From a virus: DNA of 64,000 nucleotides. Numbering within the stretch: the first letter of the stretch is position 1; every line of letters starts with the position of its first letter. The DNA lies in IMG/VR virus record IMGVR_UViG_3300042387_000948, positions 124,001 through 188,000 of that record. One strand, written 5' to 3'. The notes under the pieces were generated by a model, which was given only the letters and a program-made list of their open reading frames with translations, ran no database searches and was not told the origin of the DNA. Position numbers and translations under genes: made by a program. Below are positions 17,473-26,415 of this stretch, one piece after another.

Positions 17473-18273
17473 TTACCAAAAATTTTCAGTACCTTCAGGT
17501 ACTTCGTATGTTGTTAAATGATGTACTACTTCTGTATTATAAGATGCAGTATCTTTGGGGTATGGCTTGATTTCATGCTTCAATCTACTCATCAAATCTT
17601 TCTTCTCCCGCTTATCTTGCGCAATTATCTGAACGTACCTATGTTTTGGTGGTTCTTCTCTTCTCCAAAATTCTTTGTATCCTTCTTTACCAATTTCGTT
17701 TTGTAAATGTGCTAAATTACCACTACCCCATAAAGAGAATACTGTCCTACTATGAATCCATTTGTAAGGGTCTTTACTTAATGAGATACCCCAATTTGGC
17801 ATTAGTGCTATATCGGATGATAATCCTTGATAAATCCAATTTGTAGCTTGGTAGATACCACCTAAATGTGCTTGTCCATTGTCTGCATATGATAGGAGTA
17901 CTTTGATTGCTTTATCGTTTTCTTTTAACCATTTGAATGTCTGTCCTAATGCAAATGATTCGATGTTAGAACCATAACCATCATCACAATATAGACGAGT
18001 TAGTTCTAAAATGTTATCTTTGGTTAATCCTTCACAAATTGATGTTGATGCTTTTGCTCCCACTGGGAATCCATAAATTACACAACCTATTAATCTATCT
18101 CCATCAAATGTATTAGCATCATCGGATTTGTAATAAATTCCTAATGCGTATCTACAAGCTGTCCAAGCGTGCGTATAGTGTTTCTTTACAATAATATCTT
18201 TTGCTATGTTTTTAGCTATTGGGTGAACATACACCTTACTAACATCACAATAATCTTTTCCTTCTACTTTCAT
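17473..18273 (-). CDS. Mom-family DNA modification acyltransferase, copy 1
   Basis: A 266-residue protein with the layout of the phage Mu Mom family, GNAT-like enzymes that convert adenine in DNA to a carbamoylmethyl derivative and so block restriction. Visible landmarks are IIVKKHYTHAW (28-38), LIGCVIYGFPVG, the core ILELTRLYCDDGYGSNIES (88-106), LLSYAD (126-131) and the signature YQATNWIYQG (141-150). The C-terminal third is basic (KHRYVQII...KREKKDLMSR). It is coupled by ATGA to the upstream Lys-rich gene. A second copy lies 320 bases upstream. The exact modification is unknown. Confidence 0.75.
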   Translation of the reverse strand: MKVEGKDYCDVSKVYVHPIAKNIAKDIIVKKHYTHAWTACRYALGIYYKSDDANTFDGDRLIGCVIYGFPVGAKASTSICEGLTKDNILELTRLYCDDGYGSNIESFALGQTFKWLKENDKAIKVLLSYADNGQAHLGGIYQATNWIYQGLSSDIALMPNWGISLSKDPYKWIHSRTVFSLWGSGNLAHLQNEIGKEGYKEFWRREEPPKHRYVQIIAQDKREKKDLMSRLKHEIKPYPKDTASYNTEVVHHLTTYEVPEGTENFW

Positions 18274-18578
18274 ATTTTACCAGAAGCCATCTTCTTCTTT
18301 ATTGTCATTTTTTTTTTAGCTACCGGCTTTTTCTTTTTCTTCCGTTTAGCATCCAACTTAGCGAACGCATCATGTAACTCACCTAATTTACCTTCTGCTT
18401 TTGGTTTTTTTGGTGATTTGTTTTCTTTAAGATATTCAGCTGTCCATTTGATTTCAACCGATACAGGTCCATTTTGGAATTTGTTGGTATCATACTTCCA
18501 AACCATTGTACAATCCTCATCTTTATAAACTCTTTCAAATTGTGTTGCGTTTGGTACTTCTATTAGTTTTTTAGCCAT
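18270..18578 (-). CDS. Small basic Lys-rich protein between the Mom-like genes
   Basis: A 102-residue protein. The first 60 residues look folded (FERVYKDEDCTMVWKYD, VEIKWTAEYL). The last 35 are almost all Lys/Ala/Pro (KRKKKKKPVAKKK), a tail typical of non-specific nucleic-acid binding. It begins four bases after a perfect host-type -7 box, so its mRNA is probably leaderless. It ends in an ATGA overlap with Mom-like copy 1, which implies co-expression. It may be a DNA-binding partner for the modification enzyme (inference). Confidence 0.65.
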   Translation of the reverse strand: MAKKLIEVPNATQFERVYKDEDCTMVWKYDTNKFQNGPVSVEIKWTAEYLKENKSPKKPKAEGKLGELHDAFAKLDAKRKKKKKPVAKKKMTIKKKMASGKI

Positions 18579-18582
18579 AGTA

Positions 18583-18614
18583 CAAAGTTACAAAATTAAT
18601 TTGATATTTCCAAA
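18583..18614 (-). promoter_or_regulatory. Host-type promoter, leaderless start
   Basis: TTTG at 18614-18611, 20 bases, TAACTTTG at 18590-18583, then TACT and the ATG at 18578. The promoter lies over the end of the upstream Mom-like copy 2 gene. The box-to-ATG distance predicts transcription starting at the start codon. Confidence 0.75.
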
Positions 18615-19369
18615 TTTACAGGTTCCATTTTATGAACCTCATCAATGATATCTAACTCTACTTTTGGGTATGGGAATACCTCATGTTTAAGTGAGTTTAT
18701 AAATGCTTTCTTTTCTTTCTTATCTTTGGTTAGAATATACACATATCTATGCTTGCGAGGTTCTCTCTTAATCCAAAATGGAGATGTTACCATTGTCTGA
18801 ATTATCTTAGGGTCATTTGTTCCGTATTTTACATAAGATGTTCTACTATGATGCCACTCATCATCTTCGTTCCATTTGAAACTCCAACTGTCACTCCATC
18901 TGATTTTGTTACCCTGATAAATCCAATTGGTAGCTTGATATACTGTTCCTAAATGTCCAGCATTTGGGTCTGAATATGATATTAGTGCTTTGATTCTAGG
19001 TACATTCTTTCGTAACCATTCAAACGATTGTCCAACAAACCAACTCTCAATGTTAGAACCATATCCATCAAATACAAATAATCGGGTCAATTCTAACACA
19101 CCATCTCTTGGGAGTAACTCCGATATCGATGCTCCCGCGTTTCTACCAACCGGGTCACCATAACATGCAACTCCAACTAATTGTTCGTTTACACCACTAA
19201 AGAAATTATGTTCATCTTCGGATATGTAAAACAAACCAATAGCATAGGATACCTTCGTCCATATCCCACTATAATGGTTATTTACAATGATATCCTTTGC
19301 TATGTTTTTGTTTATCTCTCTAATTGAAAATTTAGAGATATCGCAATATTGTTTACCTTCTATTTTCAT
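18596..19369 (-). CDS. Mom-family DNA modification acyltransferase, copy 2
   Basis: A 257-residue paralog of the gene at 17473-18273. They share the opening (KIEGKQYCDISK), KNIAKDIIVNNHYSG, the core VLELTRLFVFDGYGSNIES, ALISYSDPNAGHLG and YQATNWIYQG, and a basic C-terminal region with KHRYVYILTKDKKEKK. Catalytic-region residues are kept in both copies, so both are probably active, perhaps on different sequence contexts. Its start overlaps the stop of the small HTH gene upstream (ATGA), so they form one unit from the 19574 promoter. Confidence 0.75.
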   Translation of the reverse strand: MKIEGKQYCDISKFSIREINKNIAKDIIVNNHYSGIWTKVSYAIGLFYISEDEHNFFSGVNEQLVGVACYGDPVGRNAGASISELLPRDGVLELTRLFVFDGYGSNIESWFVGQSFEWLRKNVPRIKALISYSDPNAGHLGTVYQATNWIYQGNKIRWSDSWSFKWNEDDEWHHSRTSYVKYGTNDPKIIQTMVTSPFWIKREPRKHRYVYILTKDKKEKKAFINSLKHEVFPYPKVELDIIDEVHKMEPVNLEISN

Positions 19370-19569
19370 AAACTACCAGACCAAAATTCGTTTAGATGAG
19401 TCCAAGTTTTACGTTGGATAATTTTTAACACATTTGATGGTGATACCTTATTGTTTCGGGCAATCACTTTAATATTCCTATGACCCATTTGCCATAGTCT
19501 TCTAATTTGTAACACCTGCTCATCCGTAAGTTTGGCAGATGGGTGCGTTTGACCCCTTAATATTCCCAT
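19366..19569 (-). CDS. Small helix-turn-helix protein
   Basis: A 67-residue protein made almost entirely of one HTH unit: SAKLTDEQVLQIRRLW, IKVIARNNKVSPSNVLKIIQ and RKTWTHL. This unit is common as the DNA-recognition tail of phage HNH homing endonucleases, but here no nuclease domain is attached, so it is either a free regulator or the remnant of one. It begins four bases after a -7 box (leaderless) and is coupled to Mom-like copy 2. Confidence 0.65.
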   Translation of the reverse strand: MGILRGQTHPSAKLTDEQVLQIRRLWQMGHRNIKVIARNNKVSPSNVLKIIQRKTWTHLNEFWSGSL

Positions 19570-19573
19570 GTAA

Positions 19574-19605
19574 CAAATATAACACTTTTATTTGGATTTT
19601 CCTAA
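19574..19605 (-). promoter_or_regulatory. Host-type promoter, leaderless start, for the HTH/Mom-like unit
   Basis: The -7 box TATATTTG is at 19581-19574, followed by TTAC and ATG at 19569. The -33 position 20 bases upstream reads TTAG followed by GAAAA, one base off the consensus. Confidence 0.6.
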
Positions 19606-19609
19606 TTTT

Positions 19610-19873
19610 TTATCCTAAATTTTCATTTATGGCAGTTTCATATACCATTTTAGATTGAGCTCCCACAATTCTTTTTACTTCCTTACCATCTTTAACTAAT
19701 AATACAGTTGGTACTGAACGGATTCCAAATTGAGATGCAACATCTGAACTATCATCAATATCGTATTCGTTGAAGGATACTCCACTAAATGAATTTTTTA
19801 CCTCATTAAATGTTGGTGCCAATGTTTTGCATGGGCCGCACCAACTTGCCGAAAATTTCTTAACTTCTAACAT
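19610..19873 (-). CDS. Thioredoxin
   Basis: An 87-residue thioredoxin with the active site WCGPCK at 11-16, the cis-proline loop SVPTVLLV and the final GAQSK...Y helix. It is slightly shorter than bacterial thioredoxins (about 105). Placed directly after nrdA, it is the likely electron donor that re-reduces the phage ribonucleotide reductase. Start ATG 19873 follows the nrdA stop by 20 bases. Confidence 0.92.
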   Translation of the reverse strand: MLEVKKFSASWCGPCKTLAPTFNEVKNSFSGVSFNEYDIDDSSDVASQFGIRSVPTVLLVKDGKEVKRIVGAQSKMVYETAINENLG

Positions 19874-19893
19874 ATTTTTATTTGTTTATTTGT

Positions 19894-21675
19894 TTATCCC
19901 TCACAACTTACACAGTCCGGGTCAGTTGCTCTTGCTGCAATATCACCTCTTAATACTGATTCGGTTCTCATATAATATAGGGTTTTTACTCCCTGCTTCC
20001 AAGCTTCCATAGTTACTTGATTAATCCATTTCGGGTCAGCGATTGATGGAAATGCTAAGTTTAGAGATACCGCCTGGTCAATGTATTGTTGTCTTATACC
20101 TGCCTGCTTTACCAAATCTAATTGGTTAATCTCTTTGAATGTACGGAATACATCCTTAACTGAATTACATTTATTCTGATGCTCTTCCGTAGTCACTTCG
20201 TTACATTGTACTAACTTACTATCCAAGAAACACCACTCATCTAAAAATGCTAAATCTTGCACCGAACCACCATCTTCTAATATTCTATCCCAAGTTTCTT
20301 TTGTATTTTTTCCAATCTTTTTCAAAACTCTTTCCAATTCAGGATTCTTACGGATAAACGTACCTTTAGAAGTTTGCTCCGTAAATACGTTAGCTGCCCA
20401 AGGTTCAATACCACTACTCACGTTACCACTCAATTTAGAGTTTGATACCGTTGGTGCTACTGCTCTTAGGTGAGTATTTCTGAAACCTGTATCTCTACAC
20501 CATAGGGGTTCTCCCAATTCAGCTGCCATATCTCTACTTGCTCTTTCCGATTCAATCTTAATTTGAGAGAATATTTTACGAGTTTCAAATTGTGCCTGCA
20601 ATCCTTCAAATGGAACACCTTTTTGTTGTAGGTATGTATGCCATCCTAAAACTCCCAATCCCAATGCTCTTCCTTTTGCCGCTGAACGAACTGAATTCTC
20701 AAATCCAACCAATCCCTTAGCTCTTTGAATAAACTCCTCTAAAACACCATCTAAAAACATCGTAGACGTGTACACTAAATCAGTATCTTTCCACTCATCG
20801 TATTTGGCTAAGTTTAGTGATGAAAGGCAACATACAAATGAGTGAGATTCATCAGTATGTAGAACAATCTCCGAACAAATGTTAGTCATAAACACTTTTA
20901 ATCCGTTCTTCTTATATGCTTCTGGATTTTGTTTGTTCACATTACCTTTAAACATAATATAAGGTTCTCCAGTTGCTTTTCTCTTTTGTAATAGTTTACC
21001 CCACTTTCTTCTTGCTTCGGATTCCCCCTCCTGCAACTTTCTCATAAACTTATCACCCACTACCGCACATTGGTGCATATTAAGTGATTGGCGGTTTACA
21101 TCACCCTTTGGTTCTCTAATCTCCAACCAATCTTCAAAATCTTTGTGTTCAATGTTCATATTCACCGAAGCGGCTCCTCTACGAACTGAACCCTGATTTG
21201 TTGCTAATATAGTTGAATCGTAAATCTTACAAAATGGAACTACACCATCGGATGTTCCATTACCAGTAATCTTTGCACCTGCTGGTCTGATTTGATTAAT
21301 ACCAATACCTACACCACCACCATGCTTTGCCAATAACATCAACTCCAAATTCTTATATCCAATCTCATAGATACTATCACCAACATCGATTCCAAAACAA
21401 GAGATTGGTAATCCTCTATCAGTACCTGTATTTGATAATACCGGTGTTGCTAAACATAACCATCCTTTCCAAATGTAATCAAAGAACTTTGTAGCAAGTT
21501 GTGGTTTACCCAATCTTCTAGCTACTGCCGTTGCAACTCTCCAATAGGCATCTTTTGGTTTTTCACCATCTAATAGATAACCTTTTGAGATTGTTTTAAC
21601 GTATATTTCCGTATTTCCCCACGATGGGTAATCAACATCGATTTCCCAACCGAATTCTTCTCCGTAATGCTTCAT
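19894..21675 (-). CDS. nrdA: Ribonucleoside-diphosphate reductase, large subunit (class I)
   Basis: A 593-residue catalytic subunit that reduces ribonucleotides to deoxyribonucleotides. Visible: C93 in ISCFG (redox cysteine), N265-I-C267-S-E269 (active-site thiyl Cys with its Asn and Glu), CCLSSLN (partner Cys at 282), the radical-path tyrosines in LYYMRTE, and a C-terminal CVSC pair that passes electrons from thioredoxin. It lacks the about 100-residue N-terminal ATP cone of E. coli NrdA (761 residues), so it should be insensitive to dATP shut-off at that site. It is followed by thioredoxin and preceded by nrdB. Confidence 0.95.
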   Translation of the reverse strand: MKHYGEEFGWEIDVDYPSWGNTEIYVKTISKGYLLDGEKPKDAYWRVATAVARRLGKPQLATKFFDYIWKGWLCLATPVLSNTGTDRGLPISCFGIDVGDSIYEIGYKNLELMLLAKHGGGVGIGINQIRPAGAKITGNGTSDGVVPFCKIYDSTILATNQGSVRRGAASVNMNIEHKDFEDWLEIREPKGDVNRQSLNMHQCAVVGDKFMRKLQEGESEARRKWGKLLQKRKATGEPYIMFKGNVNKQNPEAYKKNGLKVFMTNICSEIVLHTDESHSFVCCLSSLNLAKYDEWKDTDLVYTSTMFLDGVLEEFIQRAKGLVGFENSVRSAAKGRALGLGVLGWHTYLQQKGVPFEGLQAQFETRKIFSQIKIESERASRDMAAELGEPLWCRDTGFRNTHLRAVAPTVSNSKLSGNVSSGIEPWAANVFTEQTSKGTFIRKNPELERVLKKIGKNTKETWDRILEDGGSVQDLAFLDEWCFLDSKLVQCNEVTTEEHQNKCNSVKDVFRTFKEINQLDLVKQAGIRQQYIDQAVSLNLAFPSIADPKWINQVTMEAWKQGVKTLYYMRTESVLRGDIAARATDPDCVSCEG

Positions 21676-21685
21676 AAAATTTTAA

Positions 21686-22699
21686 TTAAAATATATCAGA
21701 CCAATCTTCACCTTCGTTTGCTTTACTGTAATCAGTAGGTCTCATTGCAAAGAAGTCGGTATGGGTTACTCCACCAGTTAAGTGATAGAACCAATCTAAT
21801 TGAGATGCTGATTCTTCGTTGTATTCAAAGTAATCATCACCACCGGGTATTGGGTTATATCCCAACTCTCCTAATTTCTCATTAACTCTTTTTGTAATAA
21901 ATTCTTTTAGGTCATCCGCTTTTAGATTTTCTAAATCACCTTTTTCAAATATTCTATCAATGAATTTGTGCTCCAAATCTCTAATGATTAATGCTGCTTC
22001 ATATATAGATGATTTTGCTTCTTCTAACAATTCAGGAAACTCATCACACATATGTCTGAATAATTGACAACCCATCTTTGAATGTAGGGATTCATCTCTA
22101 ACACTCCACTTCATTTGTTGTCCAATTCCTTTTAATAGGTTTCTCATTTGGAATGAATATAGAACTGCAAATGATGAGTATAGTGCTACACCTTCAGCAA
22201 ATGCCGAAAAAATAGCAAGTGAACGAGCAACCTCAACTCTAGCTTTGTGATTTGTTTGTAAATCAGTAGGAGTCCAATCTGCGGTTGTATTTGTTAATAA
22301 TTCAAATCTCTCCTTCATAACATCATCGTGCATAAAACCTGCAAAATCATCCAATCCTAAAGTTTCATTCAAATACGAATATGCAACCGAATGTATTGTT
22401 TCTTGCGAACCAAACGCCATTGCCATTTGTTTAATTTCGTGTTTTGGAAACCATTTAGTTACCATCCCCGTCCAATAATCGGAAACCGCACATTCAGTTT
22501 GGGCAAAACCCAATAGAATATTTCCTACTAAATGTTTTTCTTCTTTTGTTAAATTTTCATTCCAGTCTTTAACATCTCCTTGCATTGGGATTTCGGTATG
22601 TAACCAAAATGCCTGCATTTGCTTCAACCACCCTTCGGTGTAATAGTCTGGATATTCAAATGGTTTGTACGCTATTCTTTCTGTAAATAAATTGCTCAT
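21686..22699 (-). CDS. nrdB: Ribonucleoside-diphosphate reductase, small subunit
   Basis: A 337-residue ferritin-like radical subunit. Metal ligands appear in FAQTECAVSDYW (Glu in place of the usual Asp), SQETIHSVAY (E-x2-H, with the radical Tyr four residues after the His as in E. coli Y122), FAEGVALY and VRDESLHSKMG (E-x2-H). The C-terminal tail ending in DWSDIF is the peptide that docks on NrdA. It lies 11 bases upstream of nrdA. The presence of the radical Tyr argues for class Ia/Ib chemistry. Confidence 0.95.
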   Translation of the reverse strand: MSNLFTERIAYKPFEYPDYYTEGWLKQMQAFWLHTEIPMQGDVKDWNENLTKEEKHLVGNILLGFAQTECAVSDYWTGMVTKWFPKHEIKQMAMAFGSQETIHSVAYSYLNETLGLDDFAGFMHDDVMKERFELLTNTTADWTPTDLQTNHKARVEVARSLAIFSAFAEGVALYSSFAVLYSFQMRNLLKGIGQQMKWSVRDESLHSKMGCQLFRHMCDEFPELLEEAKSSIYEAALIIRDLEHKFIDRIFEKGDLENLKADDLKEFITKRVNEKLGELGYNPIPGGDDYFEYNEESASQLDWFYHLTGGVTHTDFFAMRPTDYSKANEGEDWSDIF

Positions 22700-22811
22700 A
22701 TGTAATTATCTTTTTGTATGCTTTAGGTTTTAATAAATACAACCAATCTTAACTTCTCATACAAAAAATTGCATGTTTTTTTAACTTTTTATTTTTATAT
22801 TTTTATATATC

Positions 22812-24209
22812 TTATCCTAGTCCAGATACCGGCTTTACTGCCCCACCCAACGGCATAGTATCCATATATTTTTTGTGTAATAATTGCCTTTCTTCTTCAG
22901 CTCCACTATTACTTTCTTTCCGTGCTAATATCCCATCTGCTGAATTTGCATCAAATACTTCAATTATTCCTTTATTAGTATCCATTTTAGTTGGGAATGT
23001 GATACCATCCATACCAAAACGATTTTTCATAACGTGAACCCTAGCAGTATTGTTTAGTTTATCCTTTGATTTTCTACTAACACTCATAATAAAATCTGCA
23101 TTCATTACTTTAGCGTATGAATCTGCAATCTTATCAGCTTCAATAACCTCTGAATCTATACCACTTCTATTTGTTTGTGATGCTGTCCAAATTGGAATAC
23201 CTAACTCACCACCCATTCCTCTCAATTCAATATACACACCACCTTGCTCCCCATATGTACTATCATTCTTATTTGAGTGTGATAGTAGTAAATCGGCATA
23301 ATCTACAATGATTAAATCGGGTTTATTACCAGCTGCTGTCATCTTTTCAATGTGAGCTTCAATCTTTTTGGATGATACACCCTTTGGTGGGAAATACTTA
23401 ATCAATAACTTACCTGCTAATGATTTTATTTTTCTATGTACTAAATCTCTATTATCAACCAAATCCGCAGATGGGATACTAGTAAAGATTGTATCGTATC
23501 TCTCACCTACATAGTTTTCGGATAGTTCCAATGAGTAGTGAACAACACTCTTACCTGCTTTAACTGCAGCCGCTCCGATTGCTGCAAGAACCCAAGTCTT
23601 ACCAACCCCAGAAGGTGCCACTACAACCCCTAACTCACCCGGTCCTAAACCTCCGTTCATTAATTCGGTAATAACCTCCCACGGAGTAGCAATGGTATCT
23701 CTTTTCTCATCCTCAATACGAGCTATGTAATCCAATAGATAATCATGTCCCAAATCGGTTTCAATACCAACTTTCATTGCCTTATCTACTAAATCCTTAA
23801 TCCTATCGTAATTACCCGCTTTGAGTAAATCTACCGATTGTATAATTACCTCTTTTAGATTCTGATTGATACAAAATGATGAGAACTCCTTCTTTACATA
23901 ATCCGTATCATCTTGTCCAACTTGGGTATAAACTACTTTAAGTTGCTCGATTATGGTTTTTTGTAAAGATGGATTATCTACTTTGGATATTTCTGATTTG
24001 AATACATCCAATGTAGGTTCTTTCTTAAACTCATCAAAATAATCTTTAATTGTTTCAACTATCCATTTATTAGCTTCCGATTCAAAAAACTTCTTATGTA
24101 TAATATCACTTAACGAATCCAAAAGTTTAGCATCCGTCAATAATACAGATATTACTTTTGATTGAAACGATTGACCGTATTTAGATAATGTATCTAATGC
24201 TTCTGCCAT
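22812..24209 (-). CDS. Replicative DNA helicase, DnaB family (T4 gp41-like)
   Basis: A 465-residue hexameric helicase matching T4 gp41 in length (475). The N-terminal 170 residues are helical (primase-interaction domain). The RecA-like core has Walker A APSGVGKT (198-205), HYSLELS, and the Walker B strand PDLIIVDYADLLLS. Next comes a DnaB-type ASQTNRSG sensor and then RKSKDKLNN. It follows the FEN nuclease gene by six bases within the gp32/UvsX operon. No primase gene is seen in this window. Confidence 0.92.
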   Translation of the reverse strand: MAEALDTLSKYGQSFQSKVISVLLTDAKLLDSLSDIIHKKFFESEANKWIVETIKDYFDEFKKEPTLDVFKSEISKVDNPSLQKTIIEQLKVVYTQVGQDDTDYVKKEFSSFCINQNLKEVIIQSVDLLKAGNYDRIKDLVDKAMKVGIETDLGHDYLLDYIARIEDEKRDTIATPWEVITELMNGGLGPGELGVVVAPSGVGKTWVLAAIGAAAVKAGKSVVHYSLELSENYVGERYDTIFTSIPSADLVDNRDLVHRKIKSLAGKLLIKYFPPKGVSSKKIEAHIEKMTAAGNKPDLIIVDYADLLLSHSNKNDSTYGEQGGVYIELRGMGGELGIPIWTASQTNRSGIDSEVIEADKIADSYAKVMNADFIMSVSRKSKDKLNNTARVHVMKNRFGMDGITFPTKMDTNKGIIEVFDANSADGILARKESNSGAEEERQLLHKKYMDTMPLGGAVKPVSGLG

Positions 24210-24215
24210 TTATTT

Positions 24216-25259
24216 TTATTTAACTATAATGTTTGAAAATGTTGATTTTAACCAATCGTTAATATCACTCCAATTTTGTAGGATTTTGTATTTAGCGCCT
24301 ACCTTAAAGAACTCCATCTTTTCAAACTTCTTATTTGGTTCTCTAAACCTATCTAAAATTTTCATCTTTTCGTTAGTGGAAATTATAGGTTCGGCTAATT
24401 GCATTAATTGTTGATTTCTTAAAATAACATCTTTATTAGCTACAATATCAGAATATAATTTAGATTCTTTGATTTTAGTTTCCGCAATATCAAAAAACTC
24501 ATCAAATTCTATCTTTCTATCTTCACTTAACTCTGGGAATCTTTTTAGTACTGTCTTTAATCCACACCCCTTTACACCCGGAATATTATCCGAATTATCC
24601 CCATCCAACGTTCTGAATAGAAGTAGATTTTGTGGATATAAGCCATACTCTTCAAATACCGCTTTCCTATCATATTTTTTCTTTTTAGTTGGAGAATAGA
24701 TTGTGACCTTATCATTTACCAATTGTAGGAAATCCTTATCAGTAGATACGATTACACACTCTTCATCCTCACCCAATAGTTGTGTAGTGATGTGTCCGAT
24801 AACATCATCTGCTTCGATACCATCATACACCATTGTTGTAACAGGCAAACTATCTAATATATCCACTAACCAAACGAATTGGCGTTTCATAGATACCTGC
24901 TCATCTTCTTGGGTCATCATTTCGGGGTATTGTCTATTAACTCTGAAACGATTCTTACCTCTTTCAGATTTATACCCCTCATAAATCTTTTTTCTACCAT
25001 TAGAACCACCCTTACCATCAAAAGTAAGGATAACTCTTGTAGGGTTAAATTGGCGAATGCCAAACCCTATTGATTTCAATGAACCAATAACTCCACCCGT
25101 ATGGTCACCATCCTCATTCATTGTAGGATTGGTTGTCCAACTACGGATGAAGGTATTTAGTCCATCAATGATAAGAACTCTACTATTTCTCACTCTTTGA
25201 GAGTTTGAGTCGTGTTCCGTTTCTACTTCATTGAGTAATTTTTTGTAAAGTTCTTTCAT
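24216..25259 (-). CDS. 5'-3' exonuclease / RNase H, FEN family (T4 Rnh-like)
   Basis: A 347-residue FEN-type nuclease that would remove RNA primers and 5' flaps. Conserved acidic residues appear in VLIIDGLNTFIR, ILTFDGKGG, YDGIEADDVIG, IVSTDKDFLQL and TLDGDNSDNIPGVKGCGLKT (the helix-hairpin-helix DNA-binding loop). The metal-ligand set is complete. T4 RNase H is 305 residues, so this one is a little longer. The position between UvsX and the helicase fits an Okazaki-fragment role. Confidence 0.92.
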   Translation of the reverse strand: MKELYKKLLNEVETEHDSNSQRVRNSRVLIIDGLNTFIRSWTTNPTMNEDGDHTGGVIGSLKSIGFGIRQFNPTRVILTFDGKGGSNGRKKIYEGYKSERGKNRFRVNRQYPEMMTQEDEQVSMKRQFVWLVDILDSLPVTTMVYDGIEADDVIGHITTQLLGEDEECVIVSTDKDFLQLVNDKVTIYSPTKKKKYDRKAVFEEYGLYPQNLLLFRTLDGDNSDNIPGVKGCGLKTVLKRFPELSEDRKIEFDEFFDIAETKIKESKLYSDIVANKDVILRNQQLMQLAEPIISTNEKMKILDRFREPNKKFEKMEFFKVGAKYKILQNWSDINDWLKSTFSNIIVK

Positions 25260-25282
25260 TTTGTTTGTAACATATTAGTTAA

Positions 25283-26404
25283 TTAATCTCCAATAACTTC
25301 CGAATCTACAAATAGTTCATCTGAATCGATTGTACTACCCTTTTTGTATTGTAAGATGGTTGCCTCACAAATACGTTTGTAGATTTGGTCTTTAACTGAT
25401 TGATTAGTTTCCAATAATTCAGGAAAATCCTTTGATTGGAACTTAATTTCCTCACCGGTATCAGTGTCCACATAAGTGTACCAAGCACCAGATTGTTTAA
25501 GTAAGCTATTGTCTTTCATACTACCCAACCAAGCTCCGTAGTTATCAATACCTCTATCAAAGAAGATATCAAAATCCGCCGTTCGTAATGGTGGGCCCAT
25601 ACGATTCTTTACAACCTGACAACGAACTTTAATTCCCACAATTTGGTCATTTCCATTCTTGTCTTTTGCTTTAATTGTACCCATACCCTTCAATCGTAAA
25701 CGAACCGAAGCATGAAAAGCGATTGCTTTACCACCAGAAGTTGTCCACGGGTCAGAGAATGGCATAGCGTTCATCTTCTGTCTTAATTGATTTGTGAAAA
25801 CCAAAGTGATTTTCTGTCTACCAATTAAGTTAGTGATTTTACGCATTGCTTTTGAGATAATGATTGCCTTATCGGTAGCGTATCCGTCTTTATCGTAATC
25901 AGCATCCATCTCCTTTTTAGTTGATGCTGCTGCTACTGAATCCACTACGATAGTTACATACTTATCCTTTGATGCAACTCTCACTTTTTCGATAATCGTT
26001 TCGGTGTACTCAAAACACTCTTCCACAGTTTCAGCTGCTACATAAAGCATTTTAGATACATCTACTCCAATTGCGTTTAAGAACTCCGCACTTACTGCAT
26101 TTTCAGTATCAATTAATACTGCCAATCCACCTAACTTTTGCGTTTCGGCAAGAAGGTGGGCGGATAAGAGCGATTTACCACTCTGCTCCAACCCAGTAAC
26201 TTCGGTAATTCTACCAACAGGCAATCCACCATAAGGGCGATTTGAGATAGCCACATCCAACAATGATGCTCCAGTTGATACCCAACCTTCTACATTTGTA
26301 GGTGCTTCATCCGAATCCAAAAAGAATGCCACTTTCTGGTCTTTAGATTGTTTGTTTAGAGTTTCAGCAAGTATATCTGCTAACTCAATTTCCTTTTTTG
26401 CCAT
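25283..26404 (-). CDS. UvsX/RecA-type recombinase
   Basis: A 373-residue strand-exchange protein. Walker A is GLEQSGKS (71-78), in the place of the RecA GPESSGKT. Then follow LAVLIDTENAVSAEFLNAIGV, Walker B VTIVVDSVAAAS, and the L2-region FTNQLRQKM...TSGGKAIAFHASVRLRL, characteristic of RecA/UvsX. T4 UvsX is 391 residues. It lies 11 bases after gp32, which in T4 works with UvsX in recombination-dependent replication. Confidence 0.93.
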   Translation of the reverse strand: MAKKEIELADILAETLNKQSKDQKVAFFLDSDEAPTNVEGWVSTGASLLDVAISNRPYGGLPVGRITEVTGLEQSGKSLLSAHLLAETQKLGGLAVLIDTENAVSAEFLNAIGVDVSKMLYVAAETVEECFEYTETIIEKVRVASKDKYVTIVVDSVAAASTKKEMDADYDKDGYATDKAIIISKAMRKITNLIGRQKITLVFTNQLRQKMNAMPFSDPWTTSGGKAIAFHASVRLRLKGMGTIKAKDKNGNDQIVGIKVRCQVVKNRMGPPLRTADFDIFFDRGIDNYGAWLGSMKDNSLLKQSGAWYTYVDTDTGEEIKFQSKDFPELLETNQSVKDQIYKRICEATILQYKKGSTIDSDELFVDSEVIGD

Positions 26405-26415
26405 AATAACTTATT

